A DNA stretch of 64,000 bases from Sandaracinaceae bacterium (lineage in GTDB: Bacteria > Myxococcota_A > Polyangia > Polyangiales > Houyiibacteriaceae): assembly GCA_020633055.1 (NCBI GenBank), contig JACKEJ010000006.1:372001-436000 (forward strand). Reading direction: 5' to 3'. Of the stretch, positions 18,182-27,202 are shown in pieces; positions within the stretch are counted from its first letter, which is position 1, and each line of letters begins with the position of its first letter. Under the pieces are notes generated by a model. It was given only the letters and a program-made list of their open reading frames with translations, was not told the DNA's origin and did not search any database. A program made the position numbers and the translations under genes.

Positions 18182-19708
18182 TCAGCTCAGGCTGCGCATG
18201 AGCTCGCGAATCGCTTCACGCTCCTGCGCTTCCGGCAGGCCCCACGCGGGGTCGTAGTGGAAGACCTCACGCGCGGGACGTGTCGAGAACCCGTCCACCA
18301 TGTCGAAGTGGTCCAGGGACACGACGCCGGGGTGTTCTTCGCCGCAAGCGTGCGCCAGCGCGAGCGTCTCCTTGCGCAGCGTCATGATGTAGTTGGCGAG
18401 GCGCGCGGACTTGAGCATCGGGTCGAGCCCCGCCACGAGCCACGGCTTCTGCGTGGCCACGCCCGTGGGGCAGCTGCCGGTGTGGCACTCCTGTGCCTGG
18501 ATGCAGCCGATGGCGAGCATCGCCTCGCGCGCCACGCTCACCAGGTCGCAGCCCAGCGCGAGCGACAGCAGCACTTGCTGCGGGAAGCCCAGGCGCCCGG
18601 TGCCCAGGAACAACACCTTCTCGTGCATGCCGCGTTCGGCGAACGTGCGGTAGACGCTGGTGAAGCCCAGCTTGAACGGCAGCGCCACGTGGTCGCTGAA
18701 CACCAACGGCGCGGCGCCCGTGCCGCCCTCGCCGCCGTCGATGCTGATGAAGTCCGGCGCGCGCCCCGTGGTCTCCATCTGCTTCGCGAGGTCCTGCCAG
18801 AAGCCCATCTGACCCACCGCCGCCTTGATGCCCACGGGGAGCCCGCTCGCGTCGGCCAGCGACTCGATGAAGTCCAGCATGGAGGACACGTCCGAGAACG
18901 CGCTGTGCGACGCGGGGCTGATGCAGTCCTTGCCCATCGGCACGTGCCGAATGGCCGAGATCTCGGGGGTGATCTTGGCGGCTGGCAGCACACCGCCGAG
19001 ACCCGGCTTGGCGCCCTGGCTGAGCTTGATCTCGATGGCACGCACAGGCGCGCTCGCGACGCCCTCGAGGAAGCGCTCCATCGAGAAGTTGCCGTGGTCG
19101 TCGCGGCAGCCGTAGTAGCCCGTGCCCAGCTGCCAGACCAGGTCGCCTCCCTTGCGGTGGTACGGCGAGATCCCTCCCTCGCCCGTGTTCTGCCAGCCCC
19201 CCGCGATGGCCATGCCGCGGTTGATGGACTCGATGGCCGCCCCGCTGAGCGAGCCGTAGCTCATGGCCGAGGTGTTGATGATGGACTCCGGCCGGAACGC
19301 GTGCTTGCGCTTGCGGTGGCCGCCCATGATCTTCGCGCAGGGCAGGCGGTACTTGGGGTCGTAGCCGGGCTGGCCCTTCACGGGCGACGTGATGGGGAAC
19401 GTCGACTGCCGGATGATGAGGTAGCCCTGCGTGTTCTCGAGCTCGTTGTCCGTGCCGAAGCCGAAGTAGTTGTTCTCCACTTTGGCGGACGCGTACACCC
19501 AGCGGCGTTGGTCGCGCGTGAAGGGGCGCTCCTCGTCGTTGCTGGTGACGATGTACTGCCGTAGCGGGCCGCCGAGCGCCTCGAACCAATAGCGGAAGCG
19601 CCCGACGATCGGGAAGTTCGCGATGATGGTGTTGGTGCGCTGACGCCGGTCGTGTACGGCGAGGGCGAGCAGCAACACCACCGGGACCAAGATCCAAAGA
19701 CCCCACAT
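18182..19708 (-). CDS. FMN-binding glutamate synthase family protein
   Basis: A 508-residue protein. One N-terminal membrane helix (residues about 4-17) is followed by a glutamate-synthase alpha-subunit-like (GltB, PF01645) domain over residues 80-500. Landmarks are SAMSYGSLSGAA, the NTGEGGISPYH loop, AIEIKLSQGAKPGLGG, ISIDGGEGGTGAAP, FLGTGRLGFPQ, and the cysteine cluster GCIQAQECHTGSCPTG that binds an iron-sulfur centre in this family. It lacks the glutaminase domain of true GltB, as do other membrane-anchored FMN-binding members, whose substrate is not established. It stands alone on this strand. Confidence 0.9.
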   Translation of the reverse strand: MWGLWILVPVVLLLALAVHDRRQRTNTIIANFPIVGRFRYWFEALGGPLRQYIVTSNDEERPFTRDQRRWVYASAKVENNYFGFGTDNELENTQGYLIIRQSTFPITSPVKGQPGYDPKYRLPCAKIMGGHRKRKHAFRPESIINTSAMSYGSLSGAAIESINRGMAIAGGWQNTGEGGISPYHRKGGDLVWQLGTGYYGCRDDHGNFSMERFLEGVASAPVRAIEIKLSQGAKPGLGGVLPAAKITPEISAIRHVPMGKDCISPASHSAFSDVSSMLDFIESLADASGLPVGIKAAVGQMGFWQDLAKQMETTGRAPDFISIDGGEGGTGAAPLVFSDHVALPFKLGFTSVYRTFAERGMHEKVLFLGTGRLGFPQQVLLSLALGCDLVSVAREAMLAIGCIQAQECHTGSCPTGVATQKPWLVAGLDPMLKSARLANYIMTLRKETLALAHACGEEHPGVVSLDHFDMVDGFSTRPAREVFHYDPAWGLPEAQEREAIRELMRSLS

Positions 19709-19778
19709 GCGTCGAGGGTATCCGTCCGGCCGCGCGGTGTCTACGCTCGAGGCTTTGCGAGCGGGCGCGCCTGCCGTG

Positions 19779-20168
19779 TCAGTTGGCCTCGGACCCTTGC
19801 TCGGGCTGGTAGTAGTCCAGGACGTCGTTGGCGAGGAAGCACATGCGGCGGGTCAGCGCGCGCATGGCGTCGGTGCTGGTGTCGGAGTCCGCGCCCGCCG
19901 CGAGGATCTGCACCAGCGCGTGACGGCTGCGGCGCACCTCGTCGATCAGCCAGCGCACGTCGACGAGGCCCTGCCCGCCTTGCGCGGTGTAGCGCGCCTC
20001 GAGGTCGCGCAGGCGGCGCTCTACGAGCACCATGGACGACGGGAGCTCGCCCAGACCGAGGCAGTCGCTGCAGGTGGTGACGCCGTGTTGGCCGCCGACC
20101 TCGCCGGTGCCGAAGCAGGTCTGGCAGTGGTTCGCGGTCTGCGGGGTGGGGGCGGGGGAGGTGGACAT
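19779..20168 (-). CDS. Small DnaJ-like zinc-ribbon protein
   Basis: A 129-residue protein. Residues about 15-40 hold a pair of CxxCxGxG-type knuckles (CQTCFGTG and CSDCLGLG), as in the zinc-binding domain of DnaJ; the remainder is predicted helical (RRLRDLEARYTAQ, VRWLIDEVRRSRHALVQIL). No J-domain is present. Proteins like this are usually of unknown role, possibly RNA or protein-binding adaptors. Its 5' end is next to the repeat array beginning at 20231, and the GC-rich spacer holds no clear promoter. Confidence 0.7.
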   Translation of the reverse strand: MSTSPAPTPQTANHCQTCFGTGEVGGQHGVTTCSDCLGLGELPSSMVLVERRLRDLEARYTAQGGQGLVDVRWLIDEVRRSRHALVQILAAGADSDTSTDAMRALTRRMCFLANDVLDYYQPEQGSEAN

Positions 20169-20230
20169 GGGGCGGGACGATAGCGGGCGGGGAGGGGGGC
20201 GGACAAGAGGAGGCGAGGTCGCGGGTCAGG

Positions 20231-20391
20231 GTGTCACGGGGCCCGGTGTCACGGAGTCGCGAGTCCCGGTGTCCCGGGGCCCGGAGTCCCGGTGTCCCGG
20301 AGTCACGGTGTCACGGGTCCCGGTGTCACGAGTCCCGGCGTCACGGCGTCACGAGTCCCGGTGTCACGGCGTCACGAGTCCCGGTGTCACG
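20231..20391. repeat. GC-rich short tandem repeat array (GTGTCACG / AGTCCCG units)
   Basis: About 160 bases built of alternating 7-8-base units, mainly GTGTCACG, GCGTCACG and AGTCCCG; the commonest composite is GTGTCACGAGTCCCG (15 bases). It is non-coding. A shorter copy in the opposite orientation lies at 22315-22355, so two genes are bracketed by inverted copies of the same repeat family. It has no spacer structure and is not a CRISPR. Confidence 0.8.
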
Positions 20392-20522
20392 TTTCCGTTC
20401 TCTCGTTGCTCGACTGAGCGCTCCTGGGGTTGGTGGCGCGTTGGCGCTGGGTGAGGTTTGGGACGCTTTGGGGCGGGCCGCGCGGAGAGGTCGGGGTAGC
20501 ACGGTGCTCGCCCTGTCACGCC

Positions 20523-20554
20523 CGACCCTGCGGGTCGCTTTTCGTTCCGAAAAG
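20523..20554 (+). other. Two adjacent perfect hairpins upstream of the four-helix-bundle gene
   Basis: CGACCC-TGC-GGGTCG (20523-20537) is followed directly by CTTTTCG-TTC-CGAAAAG (20538-20554). They sit between the repeat array and the gene at 20631. They could be a terminator for leftward or readthrough transcription, or a structural end of a repeat-bounded element. The rest of 20392-20630 shows nothing else. Confidence 0.5.
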
Positions 20555-20630
20555 GACGGCGGGACAGGGCTGCGACTCCGTGCGGGGGGCGGGGTCTCAG
20601 CGCGGCCCAACGCCGCAGGAAGGCCTCTCC

Positions 20631-20960
20631 ATGTCACGCACCGAAGACCTCATCTTGTCCACCATCGAGCGGGCGACGCCCGTCATTCGCACCATGAACC
20701 GCCGGGTGCCTCACCTGGCTCGGCAGACCGAGCGGGCTCTGCACTCCGTGGCGCTTCAGCATGCCGAGGGGACGTACGCTCGGGGTGGGAACCGGGATGC
20801 GAAGCTGCAGGGGGCGTACGCCGAGGCGAAGGAAGCAATGGCGGCGGTGCGGGTGGCGGTCGCATGCGGGGCGCTCAGCGCGGCGGGGGCGAAGCCGGTG
20901 CTCGACGCGCTCGACCACGTGGCGGCTGTGCTCTACCTGAAGCGCACGCGGCCTCGGTGA
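20631..20960 (+). CDS. Four-helix-bundle protein (S23/Avd-like)
   Basis: A 109-residue protein that reads as four amphipathic helices: LILSTIERATPVIRTMNRRVP, LARQTERALHSVALQHAEG, a short loop, NRDAKLQGAYAEAKEAMAAVRVAV, and AAGAKPVLDALDHVAAVLYLKR. This is the layout of the 23S-rRNA-intervening-sequence (S23) and diversity-generating-retroelement Avd family. Length fits (about 110-125). No reverse transcriptase or variable repeat is nearby. ATG 20631 starts at the usual family position; the frame is open upstream but Arg-rich. It lies inside a segment bounded by inverted repeat arrays, which suggests a link between this family and repeat DNA. Confidence 0.7.
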   Translation: MSRTEDLILSTIERATPVIRTMNRRVPHLARQTERALHSVALQHAEGTYARGGNRDAKLQGAYAEAKEAMAAVRVAVACGALSAAGAKPVLDALDHVAAVLYLKRTRPR

Positions 20961-21115
20961 CTGGTGCGCGGCCGGGCTTGCTGCACGGGCGGGCCCGGCC
21001 GTGGCGGACGTCTACCGATACGTGATGCGCGGGCAGCCATCCGCTGGTGCGATGCGCACGGTGGCTCTCCGCTTTCGGCGCGCTCGGCGTGTGCGGTACC
21101 CTCGGCCGCACCGCG

Positions 21116-22279
21116 ATGCGTGGGTCGAGTGAGCGTGAACTGCAGCTGGTCGTCGACGACCCGGACGGGCGCCGCCTCGTGCTGCGCGACACGGGCGTGG
21201 GGGCGCTCGAGGTGTTGCGCACGATGCTCGCCAGTACCGTCGCCGTGGGGCCGCTCGCGCTCACGGTGCTGGCGCACGTGTGGCTCGTGCTGCCTTGGTG
21301 GCACGCGCTGTGGACCATGCCCGTCTCGCTCTCGTGGGCGGTGTCGGTTGTGCGAGCTGCACGACCACGGCTCGCCGAGCTGGGCGTCGACGGGCAGACG
21401 GGGCGTGTGTGGATGGTCGAGCGCGGCCACCTGCTGTGGGGGCGGCGGACGCGTACGCGTCGCGTGGGGGAGGACCTCGGGCTCGCGTTCCAGGGTGGGT
21501 TCCTCGTCGACGCGCGCGGCGGGCTCGGGGTCGCGCTCGAGCTGGGGCCTGGGGTGGTCAGCCCGGTGTTCACGGTGGCGGGCCTGTCGCGTAGGGACAC
21601 TCTCCGCACGCTGGTCGACCGCGTGGCGTGGCTGCTCGACTTGCGCGTGGTCGTGCAGCGCGACGACGTGGACCGCGTGCGCTACTTCTGCGGGGAGCAT
21701 GGGGCGGCGCCGAGGCGAGCCGACGACGGGGGGACCTATCGGGAGCTCGGTCACGGTCCGCTCTCCTTGGTGGGCGCGCCGGGCTTCGAGCCGGTGGCGA
21801 CGCCGCCTCCGCCGCGGAGCGCGCCGGCGCTGGCCCGTGTCGTCGAGTCGGTGGAGGTGCGCGACGATGGGTCGCTCCAGATCGGGCACGCGGGTGCTGC
21901 GTTGGGACTGCGTGAGCGCGTGTCGCGCTGGGGGGCTGCGGGGCTCGCGTGGTCCCTGGGACAGCCGTGGCACGGGAGCCTCGTTCTTCCGCGTCGACCG
22001 CTGGGCCTCACGCTCGGCGAGGCGGGTCTCGTCGTAGTCGTACAGGAGGCCGGGGCGACGCGTCCGCTCGACGTGCAGCAGGTCGTGCTCGTCCTGCACA
22101 CCCTCGGCCCGGAGCTCGCCACGCTGACCGCCTGCGTGCAGGCCGAGGGGCGCTGGTTCCACGTGGTCGAGACCAGCCCCGAGCGTCCGACGAGCGTCGC
22201 CGCGCTCGCCGTGCGGCGCGTGGCGTACGACATCGCCGAGCGCTGTGGGGCTCCGCTGCGGACCCTACAGCGGCCCTGA
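21116..22279 (+). CDS. Membrane protein of unknown function
   Basis: A 387-residue protein from ATG 21116. The first ~40 residues are polar, followed by a hydrophobic hairpin (VAVGPLALTVLAHVWLVLPW and MPVSLSWAVSVV, residues about 45-85) that probably makes two membrane helices. The remaining ~300 residues look soluble, with several beta-rich Gly/Val segments and a Pro-rich linker (VATPPPPRSAPAL). No catalytic motif is visible. It shares the strand of the four-helix-bundle gene, 155 bases upstream, and both lie between the inverted repeat arrays. I do not recognise the family. Confidence 0.6.
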   Translation: MRGSSERELQLVVDDPDGRRLVLRDTGVGALEVLRTMLASTVAVGPLALTVLAHVWLVLPWWHALWTMPVSLSWAVSVVRAARPRLAELGVDGQTGRVWMVERGHLLWGRRTRTRRVGEDLGLAFQGGFLVDARGGLGVALELGPGVVSPVFTVAGLSRRDTLRTLVDRVAWLLDLRVVVQRDDVDRVRYFCGEHGAAPRRADDGGTYRELGHGPLSLVGAPGFEPVATPPPPRSAPALARVVESVEVRDDGSLQIGHAGAALGLRERVSRWGAAGLAWSLGQPWHGSLVLPRRPLGLTLGEAGLVVVVQEAGATRPLDVQQVVLVLHTLGPELATLTACVQAEGRWFHVVETSPERPTSVAALAVRRVAYDIAERCGAPLRTLQRP

Positions 22280-22314
22280 CCCTTTTCCGAGCGGGATGGG
22301 AAGGTCGCGGTGGG

Positions 22315-22355
22315 CGGGACCCGCGACACCGGGACCCGTGACACCGGGACCCCGG
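22315..22355. repeat. Short inverted copy of the GTGTCACG/AGTCCCG repeat array
   Basis: On the minus strand this reads GGTCCCGGTGTCACGGGTC and so on, the same units as at 20231-20391 but inverted. Just inside it, at 22273-22288, GCCCTGACCCTTTTCC is an imperfect mirror of the CCGAAAAGG...CAGGGC stretch at 20547-20570. Confidence 0.65.
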
Positions 22356-22362
22356 ATACGGC

Positions 22363-25017
22363 TCAGTCCAGCAGGCGCTCGAAGGTTGCCGAGCGCAGCG
22401 ATGCGCGGCCGATCAACAGGGCCCCCAGCGCGAAGACGAGCGCGAAGGTGAGCGGGCGGGCCGCACCTCCTGGCGCGAAGATGGTGCCGAACACCACCAC
22501 CAGGATGGCCGGTCCGACGACGGCGCCCGCGAGGTTGTTGGCCGTCCGGAAGTCCTTGCACAGCAGCGCCACCAGCAGCGAGCCCGCGGTTGCGTAAGCC
22601 AGCGTCGCGACGAGCAACGAGAGCAGCGCGAGCACGTCGAACACGGTCGCCAGACCCAACGTCAGCAGCTCGCCGCACAGCACCAGCGCGCACGTGCCGC
22701 AGATGGCGAGCGAGAACCCGAACGCCGTGCCGAGCTTGGCCACGATGACCTGCTGGATGCGCACCGGCAGCGCCACCAGCAGCTCCAGCGTACGCGCCTC
22801 GCGCTCTTGGATGACGGCGTGCGTGATGAGCGACATGGGCGCGATCAGGGCCGCAACCGCCATGAACACCGGAATGAACGCCACGGCCGCGCGCCTCGGG
22901 TCTTGCGTGAGCTCACCAATCAGTCCGAAGTCCACCGTCGTTTGATCGTCCCGCGTCCCGCTGGGCTGGAGCACGGCGGCGATGAGCCCTTGCGGCACGA
23001 GCAGCAGCAAGAAGATGGGCAGCAGCGCGGACGTCCAGAACGCCGCGCCGCTGTTCCGCAGCTGGCGCCACTCTTTCACCATCAGGCGCTTGGTGGTGGC
23101 CCCGAGGAGGTCGCGCAGGGGCACGGGCGGTGGCAACGGCTCGCGCCCTGCGTGTGGGCCGTCGGCCGCGGGCCGCGTTGCTGCGGCGATGGCCGCCACG
23201 GCATCGACGGCGTCGGCGGCCTCGGCGGTCTCGGCGCCGACGCCAGAGCTGGGCTGGGCATGCTCGCCGGGCTGGACACGCTCCGCAGCGTGGTCGGCCA
23301 CCCGGCGCGTCGCCTCGTCGGCGCGCACGATGTCGAGGAACAGGTCTTCGAGCGTGGGGCGCACCACCCGGCACTCGAACACGTCCGTGCCGTTGGTCAG
23401 CAGCGCGCGCAGCACGCGCGGGGCGTCTCGTTCCGGGGCCGTCACGGGCACCGACACCCAGCCGGGCTCCTCACCACGCTCCCACGCGAAGCCCTGCGAC
23501 GTGAGCTCCGCCGCGGCGTCCGCGTGCAGCTCGCCCAGGATGCGCAGCGAAAGCGTCGGCGCGATGCGCGCGCGCAGGGTCTCGATGGCCTCGTGCACCA
23601 GCACGCGACCGTCGAGCATGACCACCACGCGGTCGCACAGGCGCTCGGCCTCCACCAGGTCGTGGGTGCACAGGAGGATGGTGTGCGTGTGCGCGAGCGC
23701 GCCCAGGTAGTCCAGCACCTCGCGCGACGCGATGGGGTCCAGCCCCGCGCTCGGCTCGTCCAGGATGAGCAGCTCGGGCCGCGCCACCACCGCGGCCGCG
23801 ATGGCCACGCGCCGCTTCTGGCCGCCCGACAGCTGGTCCATGGGGCGCTCCAGTAGCGCGGCGAGGCCCAGCTCACCCGCCACCGCGTCCACGTCCCCTG
23901 CGCCGTACAGGTCGCGCACCAGCTCGAGCCAGTCGCGCACCGTCAGATCCGGGTACATGCCGGGCAGCTGCGGCACCACGCCCAGGCGCCGCTTCGCGAC
24001 CAGGAAGTCCTCGTCCCCGCTCTCCCGCCCGAACAGCAGCGCGTGCCCCTCCGTCGCGCCGATGGCGCCGATCAGCATGCGGATGGCCGTGGTCTTGCCC
24101 GCGCCGTTGGGGCCCAGCAGGCAGGTGCGGCTGCCGGGGGCGAGCGTCAGCTGCGCGTTCGACAACGCACGCACGTCGGCCCCGTAGCGTTTGCCCGCGC
24201 CCACCAACTCCACGGGTGCGCCCGTGCCCTCGGGCCGCTCCGCCATGCGCGCGCGCCTCACCCGCAGCGCCCGCTCCAGCCACACCAGCAGACCCAGGCT
24301 CACCACCGCGACCACCCCGATGTAGAGCTCGGCCGCGGCCCCGCCTGCGCGAGGCAGCAGCCAGACCGTGACCCCATCGAGGGCGGCGTGGAGCGCGATG
24401 GCCGCCACCAGGAAGCGCCGCTGCCCACGCACCACCGAGAGCGTCACCAGCAGCGTGGCTGCGAGGTGGATGGGCAGCACCATCGCGCGCTCCAGTGCTC
24501 CCACCAGCGGGAGGTACGCGGGCATCGTCTGCATCTGCTCGATGCCTTGCAGCGCCGTGACGCGCTGCTCGGGGGTCAGGTCACGCAGGAAGCGCGCGGG
24601 GTCGTCACCGAGGAGCACGAGGTTCACGAGCGCGAGCGCCGCCATGAGCGCCACGACCAGCGCCTCCACGCCGCCGTGCCCGGCCCCGAACATGAGCGCG
24701 GCATCCGAGTCGCGCACGTCGCGGGCCGCGGTGCGCAGCATGGCGTAGCGCGCGAGCTCTTCGCACAAGCCCGCGCTCAGCCCCAGCGTCGCCGCCGTGA
24801 GCCACACGCGGTCGGCACGCGCCAGCAGCGGACCCAGCAGCAGGTTCAGCGGGATGTGCACCACCTGCGACCCGATGAACGTGGCCGCTCCCAGCACGGC
24901 CACGCGATACCCCACGTGCGTGCGCCGGCGAAGCGTCATCAGCAGCACCACCACCAGGGCGATGATGATGAGCACCTCCGCCGTGAAGGCGGCTACGAGC
25001 GCGGCGTTGGTCGGCAT
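22363..25017 (-). CDS. YhfC-type intramembrane domain fused to ABC ATPase and ABC-2 permease
   Basis: An 884-residue single polypeptide with three parts. Residues 1-255 are a multi-helix membrane domain with GLCEELARY and GAGHGGVEAL, the signature of the YhfC family (putative intramembrane peptidases, EExxR type). Residues about 270-560 are an ABC ATPase: Walker A GPNGAGKT, signature LSGGQKRR, Walker B LLILDEPSAGLDP, switch His in CTHD. After a 70-residue low-complexity Ala/Glu linker, residues about 645-884 form a NatB-like ABC-2 permease with six helices and the EREARTLELL motif. Such transporters export Na+, drugs or lipids, but the substrate here is unknown. No partner gene is needed for a homodimeric exporter. 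Confidence 0.85.
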   Translation of the reverse strand: MPTNAALVAAFTAEVLIIIALVVVLLMTLRRRTHVGYRVAVLGAATFIGSQVVHIPLNLLLGPLLARADRVWLTAATLGLSAGLCEELARYAMLRTAARDVRDSDAALMFGAGHGGVEALVVALMAALALVNLVLLGDDPARFLRDLTPEQRVTALQGIEQMQTMPAYLPLVGALERAMVLPIHLAATLLVTLSVVRGQRRFLVAAIALHAALDGVTVWLLPRAGGAAAELYIGVVAVVSLGLLVWLERALRVRRARMAERPEGTGAPVELVGAGKRYGADVRALSNAQLTLAPGSRTCLLGPNGAGKTTAIRMLIGAIGATEGHALLFGRESGDEDFLVAKRRLGVVPQLPGMYPDLTVRDWLELVRDLYGAGDVDAVAGELGLAALLERPMDQLSGGQKRRVAIAAAVVARPELLILDEPSAGLDPIASREVLDYLGALAHTHTILLCTHDLVEAERLCDRVVVMLDGRVLVHEAIETLRARIAPTLSLRILGELHADAAAELTSQGFAWERGEEPGWVSVPVTAPERDAPRVLRALLTNGTDVFECRVVRPTLEDLFLDIVRADEATRRVADHAAERVQPGEHAQPSSGVGAETAEAADAVDAVAAIAAATRPAADGPHAGREPLPPPVPLRDLLGATTKRLMVKEWRQLRNSGAAFWTSALLPIFLLLLVPQGLIAAVLQPSGTRDDQTTVDFGLIGELTQDPRRAAVAFIPVFMAVAALIAPMSLITHAVIQEREARTLELLVALPVRIQQVIVAKLGTAFGFSLAICGTCALVLCGELLTLGLATVFDVLALLSLLVATLAYATAGSLLVALLCKDFRTANNLAGAVVGPAILVVVFGTIFAPGGAARPLTFALVFALGALLIGRASLRSATFERLLD

Positions 25018-25063
25018 CCCGGGGCGCGCTCAGCGTATCACCGCGCGCGCCCCACTTGCTGCG

Positions 25064-26464
25064 TCACGCCAGCGCTTCGTTCACGGCCTGTTCGCCGGCC
25101 GCTGAGCGCACGGTCCGCGCCCCGCCGCGCTGCTGGTAGGCGAGCAGCGGGCGGAAGTGCACGCGCGAGTCCACCGGGTGATGCGTGGGCAGCCCCTGGA
25201 TGTGGAAGGGCTGCGTTCCGTCGGGCTCGATGTGGAAGCGACGCACCAGCGTCGTGATCAGGATGCGCAGCTGCATCTGCGCGAAGTTGCGGCCCAGGCA
25301 CAGGCGCGGCCCGCCGCCGAAGCCCACCATGTACTTACCCTTGGCCTGGTCCTCGCCGCGTGCCGGGTCCCAGCGGCCCGGGTCGAACGCATGCGGGTGC
25401 GGGAACGCCTCGGGGCAGCGCTGGCTCATCCACGGGCTCCAGAACACCGGGGTGCCGGCCGGCACCGTGTAGCCGCCGAACTCGAAGTCGCGCACGGCCG
25501 TGCGGGGGAACATCGAAAGGCTCGGACCGAAGCGCTCCACCTCGCGCAGGAACCAGCTCACCGTGTGCAGCTTGGCGCTGCCCTTCAGCTCGTAGGGCTG
25601 GTCGCCCAGCACGTCCCACACGTTCTCGCGGATGCGGTCCTGCCACTCGGGGTGGTGCGCCAGCAGGTGCAGCACCCACGAACCCGCGCTGGCCGTGGTG
25701 TCGTAGCCCGCCCAGAACAGCAGCAGCGTGTGGTGGATGATGTCCTCGATGGGCAGGTAGCGGCCGTGCTCGTCCTTGTCCTGCGCCAGCCGTCCCAGGA
25801 AGCCCTTGGGGTTCGGGTCGCGCCGCGCGCGCTCGATGTGCGGGCGCAGCATGTCCACCAGCACGTCGCGCGACTTGAGGCCCGCGTCCAGGATCCCGCC
25901 GGGGTAGCGCACCTTGGTGTGCGCCATGGCGCCCACGATCATCGCTTCGAAGTGCGGGCGCATCGCGTCCAGCTCGCTGCCGTCCTTGAGCCCCGTCAGC
26001 GCCATGGCCGAGGCCTCGAAGGTCGCGCGCTGCGCGATGTCGTACACGTCGCCATGAGGCTTGCGCTCCAGCTGATCCGCCGCGCTGTCCCAGATGCCCT
26101 GCACCTGGTCGATGACCTCGGTCAGCCCCAGCCGGTTGACGGCCGGCTCCAGCAGCGTGCGCGCGCGCAGGTGCTCCTCGCCGTCCATCACCAGCACGTT
26201 CTGCTTGAACAGCTTGCCGAACGCGAGCTGCCCGTAGCCGCCCGCGTACGAAAAGGTCTCGCGGTCTGTGACCATGATGGCGCGGTTGGCCTCGGCGCCC
26301 ATCATCCAGACCACGGGGTAGACCAGGCTCGAGCGGAAGATGGGCCCGTGCGTCAGGTAGCGCTGCTCGAAGAACGCGAACGGGTTCTGCACCAGCGCGC
26401 GCAGCTCGAGCGGGGAGGAGGTGCCGGGGATGGCGCGGAAGCGGGGGTCGATGGCGTAGCGCAT
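25064..26464 (-). CDS. Cytochrome P450
   Basis: A 466-residue soluble bacterial P450 with all hallmarks: the oxygen-binding I-helix (FWAGYDTTASAGS), the K-helix ExxR in FLREVERF, the PERF-like FDPGRWDP, and the heme-ligand loop FGGGPRLCLG with the cysteine at about residue 389. Ferredoxin and reductase genes are not next to it. A TetR-type regulator lies directly upstream on the same strand (87-base gap), so its expression is probably controlled by that protein. Substrate unknown; the class resembles oxidases of fatty acids, terpenes or xenobiotics. Confidence 0.94.
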   Translation of the reverse strand: MRYAIDPRFRAIPGTSSPLELRALVQNPFAFFEQRYLTHGPIFRSSLVYPVVWMMGAEANRAIMVTDRETFSYAGGYGQLAFGKLFKQNVLVMDGEEHLRARTLLEPAVNRLGLTEVIDQVQGIWDSAADQLERKPHGDVYDIAQRATFEASAMALTGLKDGSELDAMRPHFEAMIVGAMAHTKVRYPGGILDAGLKSRDVLVDMLRPHIERARRDPNPKGFLGRLAQDKDEHGRYLPIEDIIHHTLLLFWAGYDTTASAGSWVLHLLAHHPEWQDRIRENVWDVLGDQPYELKGSAKLHTVSWFLREVERFGPSLSMFPRTAVRDFEFGGYTVPAGTPVFWSPWMSQRCPEAFPHPHAFDPGRWDPARGEDQAKGKYMVGFGGGPRLCLGRNFAQMQLRILITTLVRRFHIEPDGTQPFHIQGLPTHHPVDSRVHFRPLLAYQQRGGARTVRSAAGEQAVNEALA

Positions 26465-26551
26465 GGTGGTTCTCGGGGGCGGGGTCGGGAGGACAGGCGG
26501 CTCGGCCGCGCGCGTCCTCGGAACGTGGCCGCGCGTCTGCTCGTGCAGCGG

Positions 26552-27169
26552 TCAGAGGGTGAGGCCGCGCAGGACCAGCGTGGCCAGGCGGTCGAGGAAG
26601 TCGCGGTCGTCGAGCTCGAAGCCCGTGACCAGCGCGCGCAGGATCATCGGACCGATCAGCGGCTCGGCGAGCTCGATCGCGGTGACGTGCGCAGGCAGCT
26701 CGCCGCGCGCGATGGCGCGCTCGACGACGGTATCGAACGGGCCGCTGCGGGTGAGCCAGAACTCGTCGGCCCACTCGCGCAGCTCCTGGTCGTGCGGCGC
26801 GTCCGAGACGACCATGCGCACGATGGCCTGCGTGATGGGCTGCGACAGGTAGCGCCCGAACTGCTGGGCCAGCGCACGCACGTCGCCCTCGAACGAGCCC
26901 GTGTCGGGGGCCTTGATGGACGTGTCGTCGTAGTCGGCGCAGGCCTCGCGCACGAGGGTCTCGACGCTGCCCCAGCGACGGTAGAGCGTGGTCTTGTGCA
27001 CGTCGGCTTCGTGCGCGATGGCCTCCATCGAGAGCGCGCCGCGCCCGTCACGCGCGAGGATGGCCAGCGCGGCGTCGAACACCTGGCGCTGCACGCGTTC
27101 GCTGCGGCCCTTGGGCCGACGGGCGATCTCGGAGGCGCTGGCGCTGGCGCGCGGGGAGGGGGCCGACAT
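26552..27169 (-). CDS. TetR family transcriptional regulator
   Basis: A 205-residue protein. Residues about 16-63 are a TetR HTH: RVQRQVFDAALAILARDGRGALSMEAIAHEADVHKTTLYRRWGSVETLV. The C-terminal helical ligand-binding part has no family-specific motif but resembles the TetR_C subgroup found with oxidoreductases. ATG 27169 opens a short Ser/Ala-rich tail before the HTH; the frame is open to 27316 but without a good start. It probably controls itself and the P450 downstream through the inverted repeat at 27203-27223. Confidence 0.92.
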   Translation of the reverse strand: MSAPSPRASASASEIARRPKGRSERVQRQVFDAALAILARDGRGALSMEAIAHEADVHKTTLYRRWGSVETLVREACADYDDTSIKAPDTGSFEGDVRALAQQFGRYLSQPITQAIVRMVVSDAPHDQELREWADEFWLTRSGPFDTVVERAIARGELPAHVTAIELAEPLIGPMILRALVTGFELDDRDFLDRLATLVLRGLTL

Positions 27170-27202
27170 GACGAGAACACGTTCTAGCTGGCCCCTGTCA
27201 CT

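Noticed and set aside
20231..20391. CRISPR array
   Set aside because: The 7-8-base units follow each other directly without unique spacers and no cas genes are near.
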